A stretch of 63,565 bases of DNA from an uncultured Myxococcales bacterium. GTDB taxonomy: Bacteria; Myxococcota_A; UBA9042. The position numbers and the translations under genes were made by a program. Positions 9,376 to 18,229 of the stretch are shown one piece after another (within the stretch, counting starts at the first letter, position 1; every line of letters begins with the position of its first letter). The DNA lies in NCBI GenBank assembly GCA_903896545.1, contig CAITYF010000064.1:1-63565 (forward strand), written 5' to 3'. The notes below the pieces were generated by a model, which was given only the letters and a program-made list of their open reading frames with translations, was not told where the DNA came from and made no database searches.

Positions 9376-12300
9376 CTACATGCCTACAACCTCGCCCATG
9401 TCCACCCACGCGCGATCCGCCATGATGACGAACGGTCGCCCGGTGATGTCCAACTTGCCGTGCCCATCGCTGCGAATGACCAGCAGTCTGCCCATGCCGT
9501 AGCCCATCGGTCCGCGGCTGTAGTACTGGGCGTACAGGTGGTACGGAAACCCAGCTGTCTCCGAAAGCCAAAAGCATTCTGGGCCATAGCCGTCGGTCTG
9601 GTCGGCAAATAACTCGCCGCGGGGTGGCGTGCCTGGCGCCCGCGCGAAATTCACGGGGTCGAGGATGGGATTTCGATAGCTCGCATGGTTGTCGTCGCGA
9701 TCAAAGATGTGGAAGTCGACGTCGTTGGCGTCGGTCTCCCACGTCAGCACAAAATCGAGACTGGGCTGGAACGGGTTTTCGTCAGGCTCGACCAGCCTTT
9801 TCTCACGAATCGCTGCGGCGTCCGGTCCGTTTGCCGCGATGGCGGCCCGTTCGATCAGAATCCGATGGGTCTTCAGCGTCCGATCCGCCGCGTTGAACCG
9901 CGGGTAGGACTTGGTCCCGGCTTCGCGAAGGACGTCTACCGCTTGCTTCAGCTGGCCTTGGCGCGCCAATGCGAGCGCGTAGAGCAAGGCACTCGACGGG
10001 TGATCGGAGCGTTGCTCCAGCGCCGTCTTGTACGTGTCCAAGGCGAGAGCGGCGCCCGATTCGCCAACTTCTTCCAGCAGATTGCCAGCGTAACGCCGCA
10101 GATCCGCCCTCGACGGGTACAGGTCGATGATGGAGCCGTACGCGCGCGCCGCCTGCGGTCGCAAACCCATCGACTGAAGCGCCTCGCCCAAGGCGACAAA
10201 AGCAAGCATGTCGCCCGGCTGCTCTGCCTGCCACTTCCGCGCCGCATCCAGCGCCGCGTCGGGCCGTTTCTCGGCAATCGAGCGGCGAATTTCCGCCAGC
10301 GCCCCCGTCGTCGCTGGAATTTCCTGAAGCCCTTGCTGCACGGTCGCGCGATCGCCATGCCGCGCGTCGCGCTGACGTTGTTCCGCCTCATTGGCCTCAA
10401 CGGCGCGCTCGCGGGCCGCCACTTCAGCAGCGTGGCGCGCCAGTTCCCGCTTCTTTCGCGCCAATTCCGCAGCCTTGCGAGCCGCCTCCACGGCAGCATC
10501 TGGCGTAGGCGCTAGCTGCGTCGTCGGTGGTGACGTCACGTCCTCCGTCGAGAAGGCAAAGCCCTGACTGAACGTCTGCGGAGCGGGCAGGAGCGGAAGA
10601 TTGCGAATCGTTTGGAATTTCGAGGCGATGCAATCTGCAAGACTACCTGCCGCGCCTGAAACAGAGGTGTCCGTGATTGCGCCTGCCGTGCCGATTGTGA
10701 AAGTGACTTTGACCTTGAGGCTCATCATCGGATTGTCGCGCAAGGCCTGCTCGTAGCACGCCCGAATTGCCCCAGTACGCCCCTCGATCTTTCTGGCAAT
10801 TTCGCGTCTCTCGGCGTCGCCACCGCCATCCAGAAGATACAGCTTCACCTTGACGACCGGTTGATTCTTCGCGGAAGGGGCGCGTCCCCCAGCCACCGAG
10901 CCGCGTTCGCCAAAGCCGCGACCCGTGCCGCCGACCTCATCGAGCTTGACGCTCCCGCTGTCTGACCCCGCGGCGGGAGCGCCGAAGAACGCAATCGCTG
11001 TGTCTGAACCGGCGTCGTCGCCTTCGCCGAAGAACTTCGTTGACGAGCCCTTCCCGCCGATCGTCCCAACCTCCGCCGCCATCTTTTGCTGCGCGCGCGG
11101 TTCGCGGGACGGGAACTTCGCGACCGCTTCCACCTCACCGTCGCCGTCATCGGCAAAGAGCTTCATCGAAACGGCATCCTTGGGGGAGCCCAAGGCGCCC
11201 GCGACCGTCTTCATCTGCAGCGACTCGCGGGCATTGCGGTTCTTCTCGGCAACGTCATCGTCGTGCGCAGCAGCAGGCGCGGCGGGTGCGGCCGCGGCAG
11301 GTGCCGCTGCGGCCGCACCCGCGGTGGGCATTCCCGGATCCCCCTTCGGCGCGATCGCGGCACCGCTTCCACCGCTACCTGCAACTTCCGCGTTCTTGCG
11401 CGGTGCGAGGACCGCCGCGCCTTCCGGCGAAACGCTCAAGATGTCCGCCAGCGCGGTCCGGTCGATGTTGTACCGCGCGTAGTCGTCTTCGGTTTCCAGC
11501 ACAAGCAGCGCTGTCTGTGGGCTGAGCACGCGGTACTTGACCGACAACTCCGTCGCCTGCTTTTCCGCGGCGCCAGCCAGATCCGGATCCACGCCGCCCA
11601 TTCCATCCAGAAGGTGGCGAATGCGCGCACCCACCCACGCGCGCTCCAGCAATGGCTTGGCGATGGGCCGCGTCTTGGGCTCAAACGTCTCCTTCACGCC
11701 GCCACTCAGCTCAATCTTGAGCGGGCTCGACGGCGGCAAGTCCGCGTACACGAGCGCCGACTGTCCGGCCTGCAACCCGCGGATCGTCTTGGGCCACACC
11801 CAGTTTGCACCCGGCACCGCGACGTCGATCGGCGGCAACGTTTTGACCGCCAACGGCGCCAATTCATTCTTGGTGCCGGTCACACGGAGCGACACGCCAT
11901 CTTGCGCCAGCCCGGCCTGCGTCAGCGCGACAAGCACGTCCGCATCGCGCGCTTCGGTCGGGCACACAACGTCGAGCCGCTGCACCCCCGCCGCGCCGAG
12001 CGCTGCCGCCTGTGCCTTCAGCTTGTCGATCTTGCGTTCACCCGCGGTCGCCATGCCGTCGGACACGAGGATGACCCGCGCCTGGCCGCTTCCCTGCGCG
12101 GCGGTAACCACGGCGTGCAGCGCTTTGCCGAGATCACTCGCGCCCAACGCCATGCGATCCTGGATTTTCTTCTTCTGTTCCGCGCCAAATCCCGCGGGCG
12201 TGCCCTTGTAGACCTCATCCACGACCTGATCAAATGCGAGGACCGTCACGTCCGTGGCGCCTTGCGCACCGGCAAAGGCAACGACTTCGGCAAGGCGCGC

Positions 12301-13176
12301 GAGGTGCGCTTCAAATCCCACCGATTGCGACGCAGACGTGTCAAAAAGCACAATCAGGCGGCCAAAGCGGGCGTCCGGCGACGCGTCCGTCGCGGTGACG
12401 CGGGCCAGCGCGATGTTGTCCACGCGAAAACCACCGGTCGGTTCACCGAGCGCCCCTGGCCACACGTGCAAGTCGCCCGCAGGCGCGCGATTCTGACTGT
12501 CCGCCTTGAGGATCTGCACGTTTGCGCCTTCGCCTTTGCCCTCTTGTTGCAGGTAAACCCGCAAGTTCAAGGCGGCAATCGCCGGCAGCCCCGCGAGCGG
12601 CAGCACGTACGCCGCGTTCGCATCGGGCAGTTCCTGTGACCACGAAATGATCAGCTCTTTCTTGGCGTTCGGTGGAATCGGGAAGACGCGTGCGCGGAAG
12701 ATGTTGCCGGAATCCTGCGCCAGAAACGCCGGGTCTTGTTTCCGATGCAGGAAGTCCTCGTAGATCCGCTCGGCCTGTTTGCGCTCCACGACCTCGCCCT
12801 CTTGCCAAGTCTCGCCCATCTTCATGGCAAATCGACTCACCGCGGCACCGGCTGGCAACGTCACGGCGAAGCGACCTTCCCGCGTCCGCGCTTCGGGATT
12901 GTCAAACGCCAGCCGTAGCTCCGTGAGTGCCAGCGGTCCGTCAATCACGACCCGGGCGTCCAGCGTCGTCAATTTCAGCCCGCTGCCTTCGCTATCGGTC
13001 AGGCTGAGCGGCGCTTCGCCGGCGATCGCGTTCCCCGGCTCCCCTGCGACGGTCGTGCCATCAAATAGTTCGATATTCGAAAGCTTTTCCGGCCGATTCG
13101 GAGCCTTTTTGCACCCCGCGAGCAGAGTCAGCACGAGCAACGCCACAACACCTGCTTTCCGTCCATGCTGTGCCAT
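9376..13176 (-). CDS. VIT-VWA-AgmX-TPR-DUF2135 multidomain lipoprotein
   Basis: A 1266-residue lipoprotein (start ATG 13176, GGAG about seven bases upstream; lipobox LLAGC with Cys22). Domains in order: VIT (about 66-185, with the ERKQAERIYEDF signature); VWA from about 272 with a MIDAS DTSAS (279-283); an Ala/Gly-rich linker; an AgmX/PglI-type C-terminal-like domain (about 785-870, IRACYEQALRDNP then VKVTFTIG); coiled Ala/Arg-rich segment; TPR-like helices (about 960-1105); and a DUF2135/YfaP-like domain at the C-terminus (about 1115-1265). VIT-VWA pairs usually bind ligands through a metal ion. The combination suggests a cell-envelope adhesion or assembly factor. A divergent gene at 13673 also has an AgmX domain. 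Confidence 0.8.
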   Translation of the reverse strand: MAQHGRKAGVVALLVLTLLAGCKKAPNRPEKLSNIELFDGTTVAGEPGNAIAGEAPLSLTDSEGSGLKLTTLDARVVIDGPLALTELRLAFDNPEARTREGRFAVTLPAGAAVSRFAMKMGETWQEGEVVERKQAERIYEDFLHRKQDPAFLAQDSGNIFRARVFPIPPNAKKELIISWSQELPDANAAYVLPLAGLPAIAALNLRVYLQQEGKGEGANVQILKADSQNRAPAGDLHVWPGALGEPTGGFRVDNIALARVTATDASPDARFGRLIVLFDTSASQSVGFEAHLARLAEVVAFAGAQGATDVTVLAFDQVVDEVYKGTPAGFGAEQKKKIQDRMALGASDLGKALHAVVTAAQGSGQARVILVSDGMATAGERKIDKLKAQAAALGAAGVQRLDVVCPTEARDADVLVALTQAGLAQDGVSLRVTGTKNELAPLAVKTLPPIDVAVPGANWVWPKTIRGLQAGQSALVYADLPPSSPLKIELSGGVKETFEPKTRPIAKPLLERAWVGARIRHLLDGMGGVDPDLAGAAEKQATELSVKYRVLSPQTALLVLETEDDYARYNIDRTALADILSVSPEGAAVLAPRKNAEVAGSGGSGAAIAPKGDPGMPTAGAAAAAPAAAAPAAPAAAHDDDVAEKNRNARESLQMKTVAGALGSPKDAVSMKLFADDGDGEVEAVAKFPSREPRAQQKMAAEVGTIGGKGSSTKFFGEGDDAGSDTAIAFFGAPAAGSDSGSVKLDEVGGTGRGFGERGSVAGGRAPSAKNQPVVKVKLYLLDGGGDAERREIARKIEGRTGAIRACYEQALRDNPMMSLKVKVTFTIGTAGAITDTSVSGAAGSLADCIASKFQTIRNLPLLPAPQTFSQGFAFSTEDVTSPPTTQLAPTPDAAVEAARKAAELARKKRELARHAAEVAARERAVEANEAEQRQRDARHGDRATVQQGLQEIPATTGALAEIRRSIAEKRPDAALDAARKWQAEQPGDMLAFVALGEALQSMGLRPQAARAYGSIIDLYPSRADLRRYAGNLLEEVGESGAALALDTYKTALEQRSDHPSSALLYALALARQGQLKQAVDVLREAGTKSYPRFNAADRTLKTHRILIERAAIAANGPDAAAIREKRLVEPDENPFQPSLDFVLTWETDANDVDFHIFDRDDNHASYRNPILDPVNFARAPGTPPRGELFADQTDGYGPECFWLSETAGFPYHLYAQYYSRGPMGYGMGRLLVIRSDGHGKLDITGRPFVIMADRAWVDMGEVVGM

Positions 13177-13672
13177 TCTTGTCTCCGGTCGTTGTTGGTC
13201 CAAAGTTCAAAGTCGGCTCGGCGAGCCGCGCGCCCGGTCTGACGCGCCAGACGCCCCAACCGATCTATGCAGGACGACCTTTGTCCATCACCAAGCTCTG
13301 TGGGTCAAGCCTGTTGCCCTCTCGGACTGGACCGCGAGCGCGCACCTCCGGTGGCACGCTTCGGTTCGGGCAGGTTTGAGTTCGAACTTCGGTCGGGATG
13401 TCTAACCTACAATCGGTGTTGTCGTCTCGCCTTGTCCGACGTCGCGTGAGCGGCATTCTTCGCCACCCCGTGGCGCGCGGGGCGTCCGTCTTTTCAGTTG
13501 CTCGTCTGCGTCGGGTCCTGCCCGCATCTCCTGAGTATTTTGCTTATCGCGTAGTCTGACGAACTGAGCTTCCGCGTCAAGCCCGCACCGAGCCCGCACC
13601 GAGCCAGGCGGGCGGGACGACTGTCTTGATCCCCACATTCACCGAGCGTAGCCTCGACCCCTGACGGCAGAA
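13177..13672. other. Intergenic region with repeat copy B
   Basis: A 496-base divergent spacer between two genes whose products share an AgmX-type domain. It holds one copy of an 80-90 base dispersed repeat (13310-13396), a short hairpin around 13466-13482 (CCCCG...CGGGG), and a perfect tandem duplication of the 11-mer GCCCGCACCGA at 13581-13602. No coding region is convincing. Confidence 0.45.
13310..13396 (+). repeat. Dispersed repeat, copy B
   Basis: About 87 bases that match, with small gaps, the minus strand at 40546-40630. The identical core is ACCGCGAGCGCGCACCTCC (13331-13349), preceded by shared CGGACTGG and CCTGTTGC and followed by similar TTGAxxTCGAAxTTC. Both copies lie upstream of and point towards a gene for an exported protein, so a shared promoter element or small mobile repeat is possible. 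Confidence 0.55.
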
Positions 13673-14752
13673 ATGGACCGGCACCACCCAGTCCTGCGGC
13701 GGCCTAACGGAGTGAATCGCAAGCGTCGCAGTCCGCCGAGTCGTGTCTATTTGCTGGCACCTTATGTGCTGCGCGCTCTGTGGACTACCTCTGCCAATGC
13801 CGACCCGGTCGCGGACCTACCGCCGGCCTCGCCGGTCAATCAGGATGTCGCAGCGTTCGACAAGGCTTCGACCGATCTTCAGTCGCAGATCGACTTCCTG
13901 AGCAACAACCTCTTACTCGACCATTACGACAACGGGGCCTGGAACGGCAAGCGCATGTGGCTCGATGTCACCGTCGACAACGGGCGCCTATCGCGGATCA
14001 AGGTCACCTCGACGAACTCGGCCGGCCAAACCAAGAAGCTCGTTGCCGAGATGACGAGATGGGGCCTGCGTGACCGCAGGATCCGCCAGTTCCGTGTCTG
14101 GTTCGACATGGCCGACGGCCGGGCCAAAGACGGCGCCATCTCGGCAGGGGCGTGCACCGCCGTGCTGGGGGTGACGCTGGACACCCTCCCGGACAAGGCC
14201 GCGACGCAGGAGCCCGACCGCGCACTGCTCGACAAGATCGCCCAAAGGGCCGTCCAAGCCTGTCCGCCGCGGGATGATTTGGGGCCGCTCTCAGGCAAGT
14301 TGGTCAAAGATTGGAAGCCGCAGGTGTACGTGGTGCGCGCGAGTCCGGGTGCTCTCGGCGACCGAACCGATTGCCCGTCGCGGACAAAGTGTGCCGGGGC
14401 CGACCAACTCCCGTCAAAGTACACCCCGGAAGTCGCGCGTATTCATCCCAGCAACCTCGAATGTGTGGGCACATGCCAGACCACCGCTGAAGTCGCCAAG
14501 GTCGTCGCGCGCAAAAACAGCGCCATGCAGCGCTGCTTCGAGGACGGGCTTCGCGCAGATCCCGCCGCTGGTGGCAAGGTCACGGTCAAGTTCACTGTAG
14601 GCACAACTGGTCTTGTGACGGACGCCACCGTTTCGGGTGCCGCAAGCCCGTGGGGCGAGTGCATCCTGGGCAAGTTCAAGGCCATCCGGGGACTACCACT
14701 GGTCGACTCGTCCGAGTCCTACAAGTGGACGTACGTGTTTGCGACAAACTAG
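13673..14752 (+). CDS. AgmX/PglI-type C-terminal domain protein, probably exported
   Basis: A 359-residue protein. The last ~90 residues match the AgmX/PglI C-terminal domain of myxobacterial motility and secretion proteins: MQRCFEDGLRADP, then VTVKFTVG, then a CILGKFKAIRGLP segment, closely parallel to the copy in the neighbouring VIT-VWA lipoprotein. The first ~50 residues look like a basic N-region plus weak signal peptide ending near TTSANA; GTG 13712 is a plausible alternative start and would fit a signal peptide better. The middle part has a cystatin-like or lipoprotein-like beta pattern I cannot name. The pair of AgmX genes is divergently transcribed, suggesting a shared pathway. Confidence 0.7.
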   Translation: MDRHHPVLRRPNGVNRKRRSPPSRVYLLAPYVLRALWTTSANADPVADLPPASPVNQDVAAFDKASTDLQSQIDFLSNNLLLDHYDNGAWNGKRMWLDVTVDNGRLSRIKVTSTNSAGQTKKLVAEMTRWGLRDRRIRQFRVWFDMADGRAKDGAISAGACTAVLGVTLDTLPDKAATQEPDRALLDKIAQRAVQACPPRDDLGPLSGKLVKDWKPQVYVVRASPGALGDRTDCPSRTKCAGADQLPSKYTPEVARIHPSNLECVGTCQTTAEVAKVVARKNSAMQRCFEDGLRADPAAGGKVTVKFTVGTTGLVTDATVSGAASPWGECILGKFKAIRGLPLVDSSESYKWTYVFATN

Positions 14753-15590
14753 CCGCTCCACTCTCCCCGCGTGCCACGGGTTTGCGGTGGGAAGACCGCG
14801 ACAGCCCGGCGATTGCGCCCGACGCGGCGGCAGTCAAAGACCGGAGCCAAGCCTTGACGAGTAACAGATTCTTCTCCGTGCGCAACAAACCGACCGATGA
14901 AATCAATGCGTTCATCGTTTGGGTGCTGAGTGCGGCGCGGTCGCGGGTTGCGGCGAATGTGGCGGGTGTAGCGCCACGGGGGGCATTTGCGTCGCGCACG
15001 AGTGCCAGTAGTGAGCCCGCGCGCAGGGGCGGTGGTCGCGCACGTCCCGTGCGAACCGGTGGCGGTCTCCGGACCGGTAGCTGACGCGGCAACGGTCGCC
15101 TGCGCCAGTCTGCACAGTCGGTCTGGCGGGTGAGGCAACTCCGCGCTGGGGCCCGCACTGGATGCCGAGAGGGACTCTGCTTGGCGCTGACGGGCGACGG
15201 GATGTGTGTCGTGTGGACCGGCAGGTCGGGACCGGCATTTCGCTCTGCGGACACCAGTCGACCACGATGGTGTCAACGGCGACTTGTGCTATTTGAACAT
15301 GAAGTGCGCCCGCAGATCGCCGTTGCTGCCGACCGCGGATGCACCGCCCCGCCTGAACACCTGAAAATGATGCGATTCGGAGCGACTCGGAGCCTTGACG
15401 AGCGCGCCGGAGCGCCCGACACTGCCCTTCAAGCGTGGCGATTGACGGTCCCGGGCTGTCAGGGAACTCGAAGTGCGCAGGAAGTTCAGCAGCGAGAGGG
15501 TCTCGTTCTTCCTATCGGCCCAAGTTGGATCTACGCGGGAAATTGCGAAGTCAGACGGCATCCACGGGCGTTTCCGTCCCGGAGAAGAAG
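14753..15590. other. Gene-poor region with a degenerate repeat
   Basis: This 838-base stretch has no convincing gene on either strand. It contains copy 1 of a 60-base imperfect repeat (15211-15270), whose minus-strand translation reads VVDWCPQSEMPVPTCRS. Several overlapping open frames with Arg/Pro-rich products are shadows typical of GC-rich spacer. The region may hold decayed genes. Confidence 0.45.
15211..15270. repeat. Imperfect direct repeat, copy 1
   Basis: Sixty bases matching 16537-16596 in the same orientation at 50 of 60 positions by eye, the last 19 (CACCAGTCGACCACGATGG) identical. On the minus strand both copies read IVVDWCxQxExPxPxCRS in the same frame, so they may be remnants of a coding zinc-knuckle module. 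They flank the gene at 15591-16454. Confidence 0.55.
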
Positions 15591-16454
15591 ATGGGAAAAA
15601 GCATTGAAATAACGATGGATACTGGGGCGGTATTCTACCAATCGACGATGGTCTTGCTACCTGACCGCCCGTACGATGAGGGCGCCGCTCTTTTTGGCTT
15701 AGAGCTCGACAGTTGGTTGAAGCGTGGGTACTTTCCGACCGATGATGGCACCGTTGTATTCACCACACATATTGCGACCGTGCGATTCGTCGATAGCAAG
15801 GAGCAACGGCCCAACGTCCCGGCATATGGTGTTTGTGCGTGCTGCGGTCGACGATTTGTCGAATCCACTCGGCGTCGGCCGCTTCCGGGCCACAGGTGGG
15901 GCAAGATACTCAGTGCCCATCGCGGGGATGGCGTGTGTCCAACGTGCTACAACACCTACGGAATTGTACATGGCGACCTGATCCCGTGGAGCGTTGAGGT
16001 ATGGACAGAATTCTGCGGCGGAGTCGTAGCGCAGGGCGGGCGTCAGGAACTGGCAAAGATCCTTGCTGCTCTGGAACGCGACGATTCGGACCTATATTCC
16101 GACCTCAAACTTCGCACGGTACCCCTGCTTTCGGCGCTTACCGACGTTGAACTCCAACTGGCGGCCATGACAGCTCCCAGCCAGGTTGACGAAATGGTCG
16201 CCGACTGGCCGTCGGAATCACGATTGTTCCAGCCGCTTGCTGACCGACGTAAGAAGGAAATGGCCGCCGCGATCGCCGCGAGCGAAGAGGCTAAACGGGG
16301 GGCCGCCTCAGAGTCCGCGCTGGCCGAAGCGCGTGAGGTCGCGAAGTTTCGCGGGACCACCCCGGCCATTGCGCTCTTCAGGAAACTCACGTTGCAGCAC
16401 TCAGGGACAAAAGCAGCAGCCGCGGCGCGCGAGTGGCTGGAGAAGAACGCCTGA
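15591..16454 (+). CDS. Zinc-ribbon protein of unknown function
   Basis: A 287-residue cytosolic protein I cannot assign. ATG 15591 follows GGAG by six bases, whereas the upstream extension to 15435 looks non-coding. There is a four-cysteine zinc-binding pattern: CACC near residue 75 (in GVCACCGRRF) and CPTC about 40 residues later (DGVCPTCYNTYG). The C-terminal third is a charged, Ala/Glu-rich helix likely to form a coiled coil. The gene sits alone between two imperfect 60-base direct repeats in a gene-poor region, which hints at an acquired or decaying module. It could be a nucleic-acid-binding or phage-type accessory protein; nothing in the sequence settles this. Confidence 0.65.
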   Translation: MGKSIEITMDTGAVFYQSTMVLLPDRPYDEGAALFGLELDSWLKRGYFPTDDGTVVFTTHIATVRFVDSKEQRPNVPAYGVCACCGRRFVESTRRRPLPGHRWGKILSAHRGDGVCPTCYNTYGIVHGDLIPWSVEVWTEFCGGVVAQGGRQELAKILAALERDDSDLYSDLKLRTVPLLSALTDVELQLAAMTAPSQVDEMVADWPSESRLFQPLADRRKKEMAAAIAASEEAKRGAASESALAEAREVAKFRGTTPAIALFRKLTLQHSGTKAAAAAREWLEKNA

Positions 16455-16536
16455 GTGAATTCGCGACGGCGCTGCGCCAGTACCCGATGTGGACGCCCTG
16501 ACGCCAACGTAGCCAACTCGGGAGTCGATGCACAAG

Positions 16537-16596
16537 GTGCGGACCGGCAGATGGGGGCCGGCGCTTCGCACTGGCGGCACCAGTCGACCACGATGG
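16537..16596. repeat. Imperfect direct repeat, copy 2
   Basis: Second copy of the 60-base element described at 15211-15270, about 83 percent identical by eye. The minus strand reads VVDWCRQCEAPAPICRS, with three Cys spaced like a zinc knuckle, and the open frame continues on both sides. It lies in the 297-base convergent spacer (16455-16751) between the zinc-ribbon gene and the esterase-like lipoprotein gene, which otherwise shows nothing clear. Confidence 0.55.
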
Positions 16597-16751
16597 CGCC
16601 GTCATCGCACCAAACATAAGTGAAGCCCGCTGCCGCGGCCATCGCACAGCCGACCCGCCGTCTTCCTCTCACCCCGACGTAGGGACTTCCAGCAACGCTG
16701 CCGCGGGCACGTGCCACATGGGGCGCCACTACATGCCGTGAACCGAAGCTC

Positions 16752-18140
16752 CTACTTCGCCAACGAACAATATTTCGGGAAAATCGCCGCAATCTCCGCA
16801 TCGCTGAACGGCTTGGGCGCCTCACCCAACGTGAACCGGCTCAAAAACGCCCAATTCGCCGCCGTCATCGCCGCCGGCCATTTGTGCCCAGTGTCGTGAT
16901 TGCACTGAATCGTGTAGTGCTTGTCGCTGACGAGGAACGGGATCAATTCCTTGGCCATCAGGTCAAAATTCTGCCCATACGCGCTGTCACCGCCGCCGCC
17001 CCACGTGACGAGCGCGGGGAACTTGTTGCTCGTCGCGTTGAACTTGAACAGGTAGCCGCCTGACGACGGCGCGGACGCGGCGATGACTTTTTCGCGCGCC
17101 ATGGAGGTGAAGACCGTCATCAAGCCGCCGCCGGAGAAGCCGGTGACGTAGACGCGCTTCGCATCGGTTTTGTACTGCTGGTTCACGCATTTCAGCGCGT
17201 CGTCAAAGAAGACGAGGTCGGGGTTGTCGTCGCCAAAGGCGTGCATGCCGTAGTCCCAATCGGTCTGGCTGACGGCTTTACCCGTGGCGTCGCGCTCGGA
17301 TTGTGGCACGACGAGGATGAACGGCGCGGTTTTCTGGTTGTCGGCGTAGCTGGTCTCGCCGAGGATGCCGCCCATGTCGTCAGCGACGCCGTGGTAGAGG
17401 AAGACGACGGGCAGGTTGGTCGCCGTCGCGTCTGGCGGAAGAACGATGGTGAGCTTGCGCGTGCGTTCGGCGCTGGGCATTTCGTTCACGCCGGCTTTGA
17501 GCGTCGGGCAGATCGAGATCGGCGCGTAGTGCTTGACTGCGACGGCAGCACACGATGAACCGGGAGCATCGCCCTGCGTGCCCCAGGGGACCGCCTTGAA
17601 CGTCGACGACTTGATGTCCTTGATGAACTCGATGACCGTGCCGCCGACGTCGCCGCAGAAGCTGCCGTCCTTTTGTAAGGTGCCTTTCAGTTCAAAGTTG
17701 GCAATGTGCACGTCTGTGCCCGTGGGCGACGCCTTGCCCGGCAGGACGATCGTGTCGGTGAGCAAGGAGAAGCCGCCGCCGGGCGCGATCGGCACGTTCG
17801 TCAACGTCGCGAGCGGCTCGCTGATGTAGATCGGATCGGTTTTTTCTGAAACTGCGCGTAATTCAAACGACGTGAACATGCCGCCGTTGGCGATGCTGCC
17901 CGTCGCCGTGAACGTCGCTTTGAACGGCAAGAGCAGGTCGCCAAACGGCACGACGTCGACGTTGACGTAGAATTCGCCCCCGACAATGGCCTCGCCCGGC
18001 GAAACGTCAGCGGCAATATCCGCGGCATCGCCGGTCACCAGCGCGTCGGCGTTGGCGGCGTCGTCGTCAGGTGCTGAAGTGGCAGCGGTGGAACATGCGC
18101 CGAGCGCGAAAAGGAAAAACGTCAGGCAATGCGACTTCAC
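16752..18140 (-). CDS. Lipoprotein with alpha/beta hydrolase (esterase/PHB-depolymerase-like) domain
   Basis: A 462-residue lipoprotein with signal peptide and lipobox LGAC (Cys16), then an Asp/Ala-rich tether (about 20-50) and a beta-rich segment (about 55-200). The C-terminal part is an alpha/beta hydrolase of the feruloyl-esterase/polyhydroxybutyrate-depolymerase type: oxyanion-side HG at 250-251 (VVFLYHG), nucleophile elbow GFSGGG (334-339, Ser336), and a late TGHKWP providing the catalytic His. It would act on an ester substrate at the cell surface or in the periplasm. The start is ATG 18140. It lies downstream of another lipoprotein on the same strand, 89 bases away, so they may be co-transcribed. 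Confidence 0.8.
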   Translation of the reverse strand: MKSHCLTFFLFALGACSTAATSAPDDDAANADALVTGDAADIAADVSPGEAIVGGEFYVNVDVVPFGDLLLPFKATFTATGSIANGGMFTSFELRAVSEKTDPIYISEPLATLTNVPIAPGGGFSLLTDTIVLPGKASPTGTDVHIANFELKGTLQKDGSFCGDVGGTVIEFIKDIKSSTFKAVPWGTQGDAPGSSCAAVAVKHYAPISICPTLKAGVNEMPSAERTRKLTIVLPPDATATNLPVVFLYHGVADDMGGILGETSYADNQKTAPFILVVPQSERDATGKAVSQTDWDYGMHAFGDDNPDLVFFDDALKCVNQQYKTDAKRVYVTGFSGGGLMTVFTSMAREKVIAASAPSSGGYLFKFNATSNKFPALVTWGGGGDSAYGQNFDLMAKELIPFLVSDKHYTIQCNHDTGHKWPAAMTAANWAFLSRFTLGEAPKPFSDAEIAAIFPKYCSLAK

Positions 18141-18229
18141 GACACCTCCGTGCGCGGCAGGAACCAGCGCAACTTCGTCCGAAGCGAAGCCTGCGACTGC
18201 CGCGGCGTGAGGTCAAGTCGGCCGCTTCA

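Noticed and set aside
11086..12639. A 517-codon plus-strand open frame
   Set aside because: Opposite the VIT-VWA gene, which has clear domains; shadow.
13581..13602. Tandem duplication of an 11-mer as a regulatory element
   Set aside because: Only two copies, no known motif; may be chance in GC-rich spacer.
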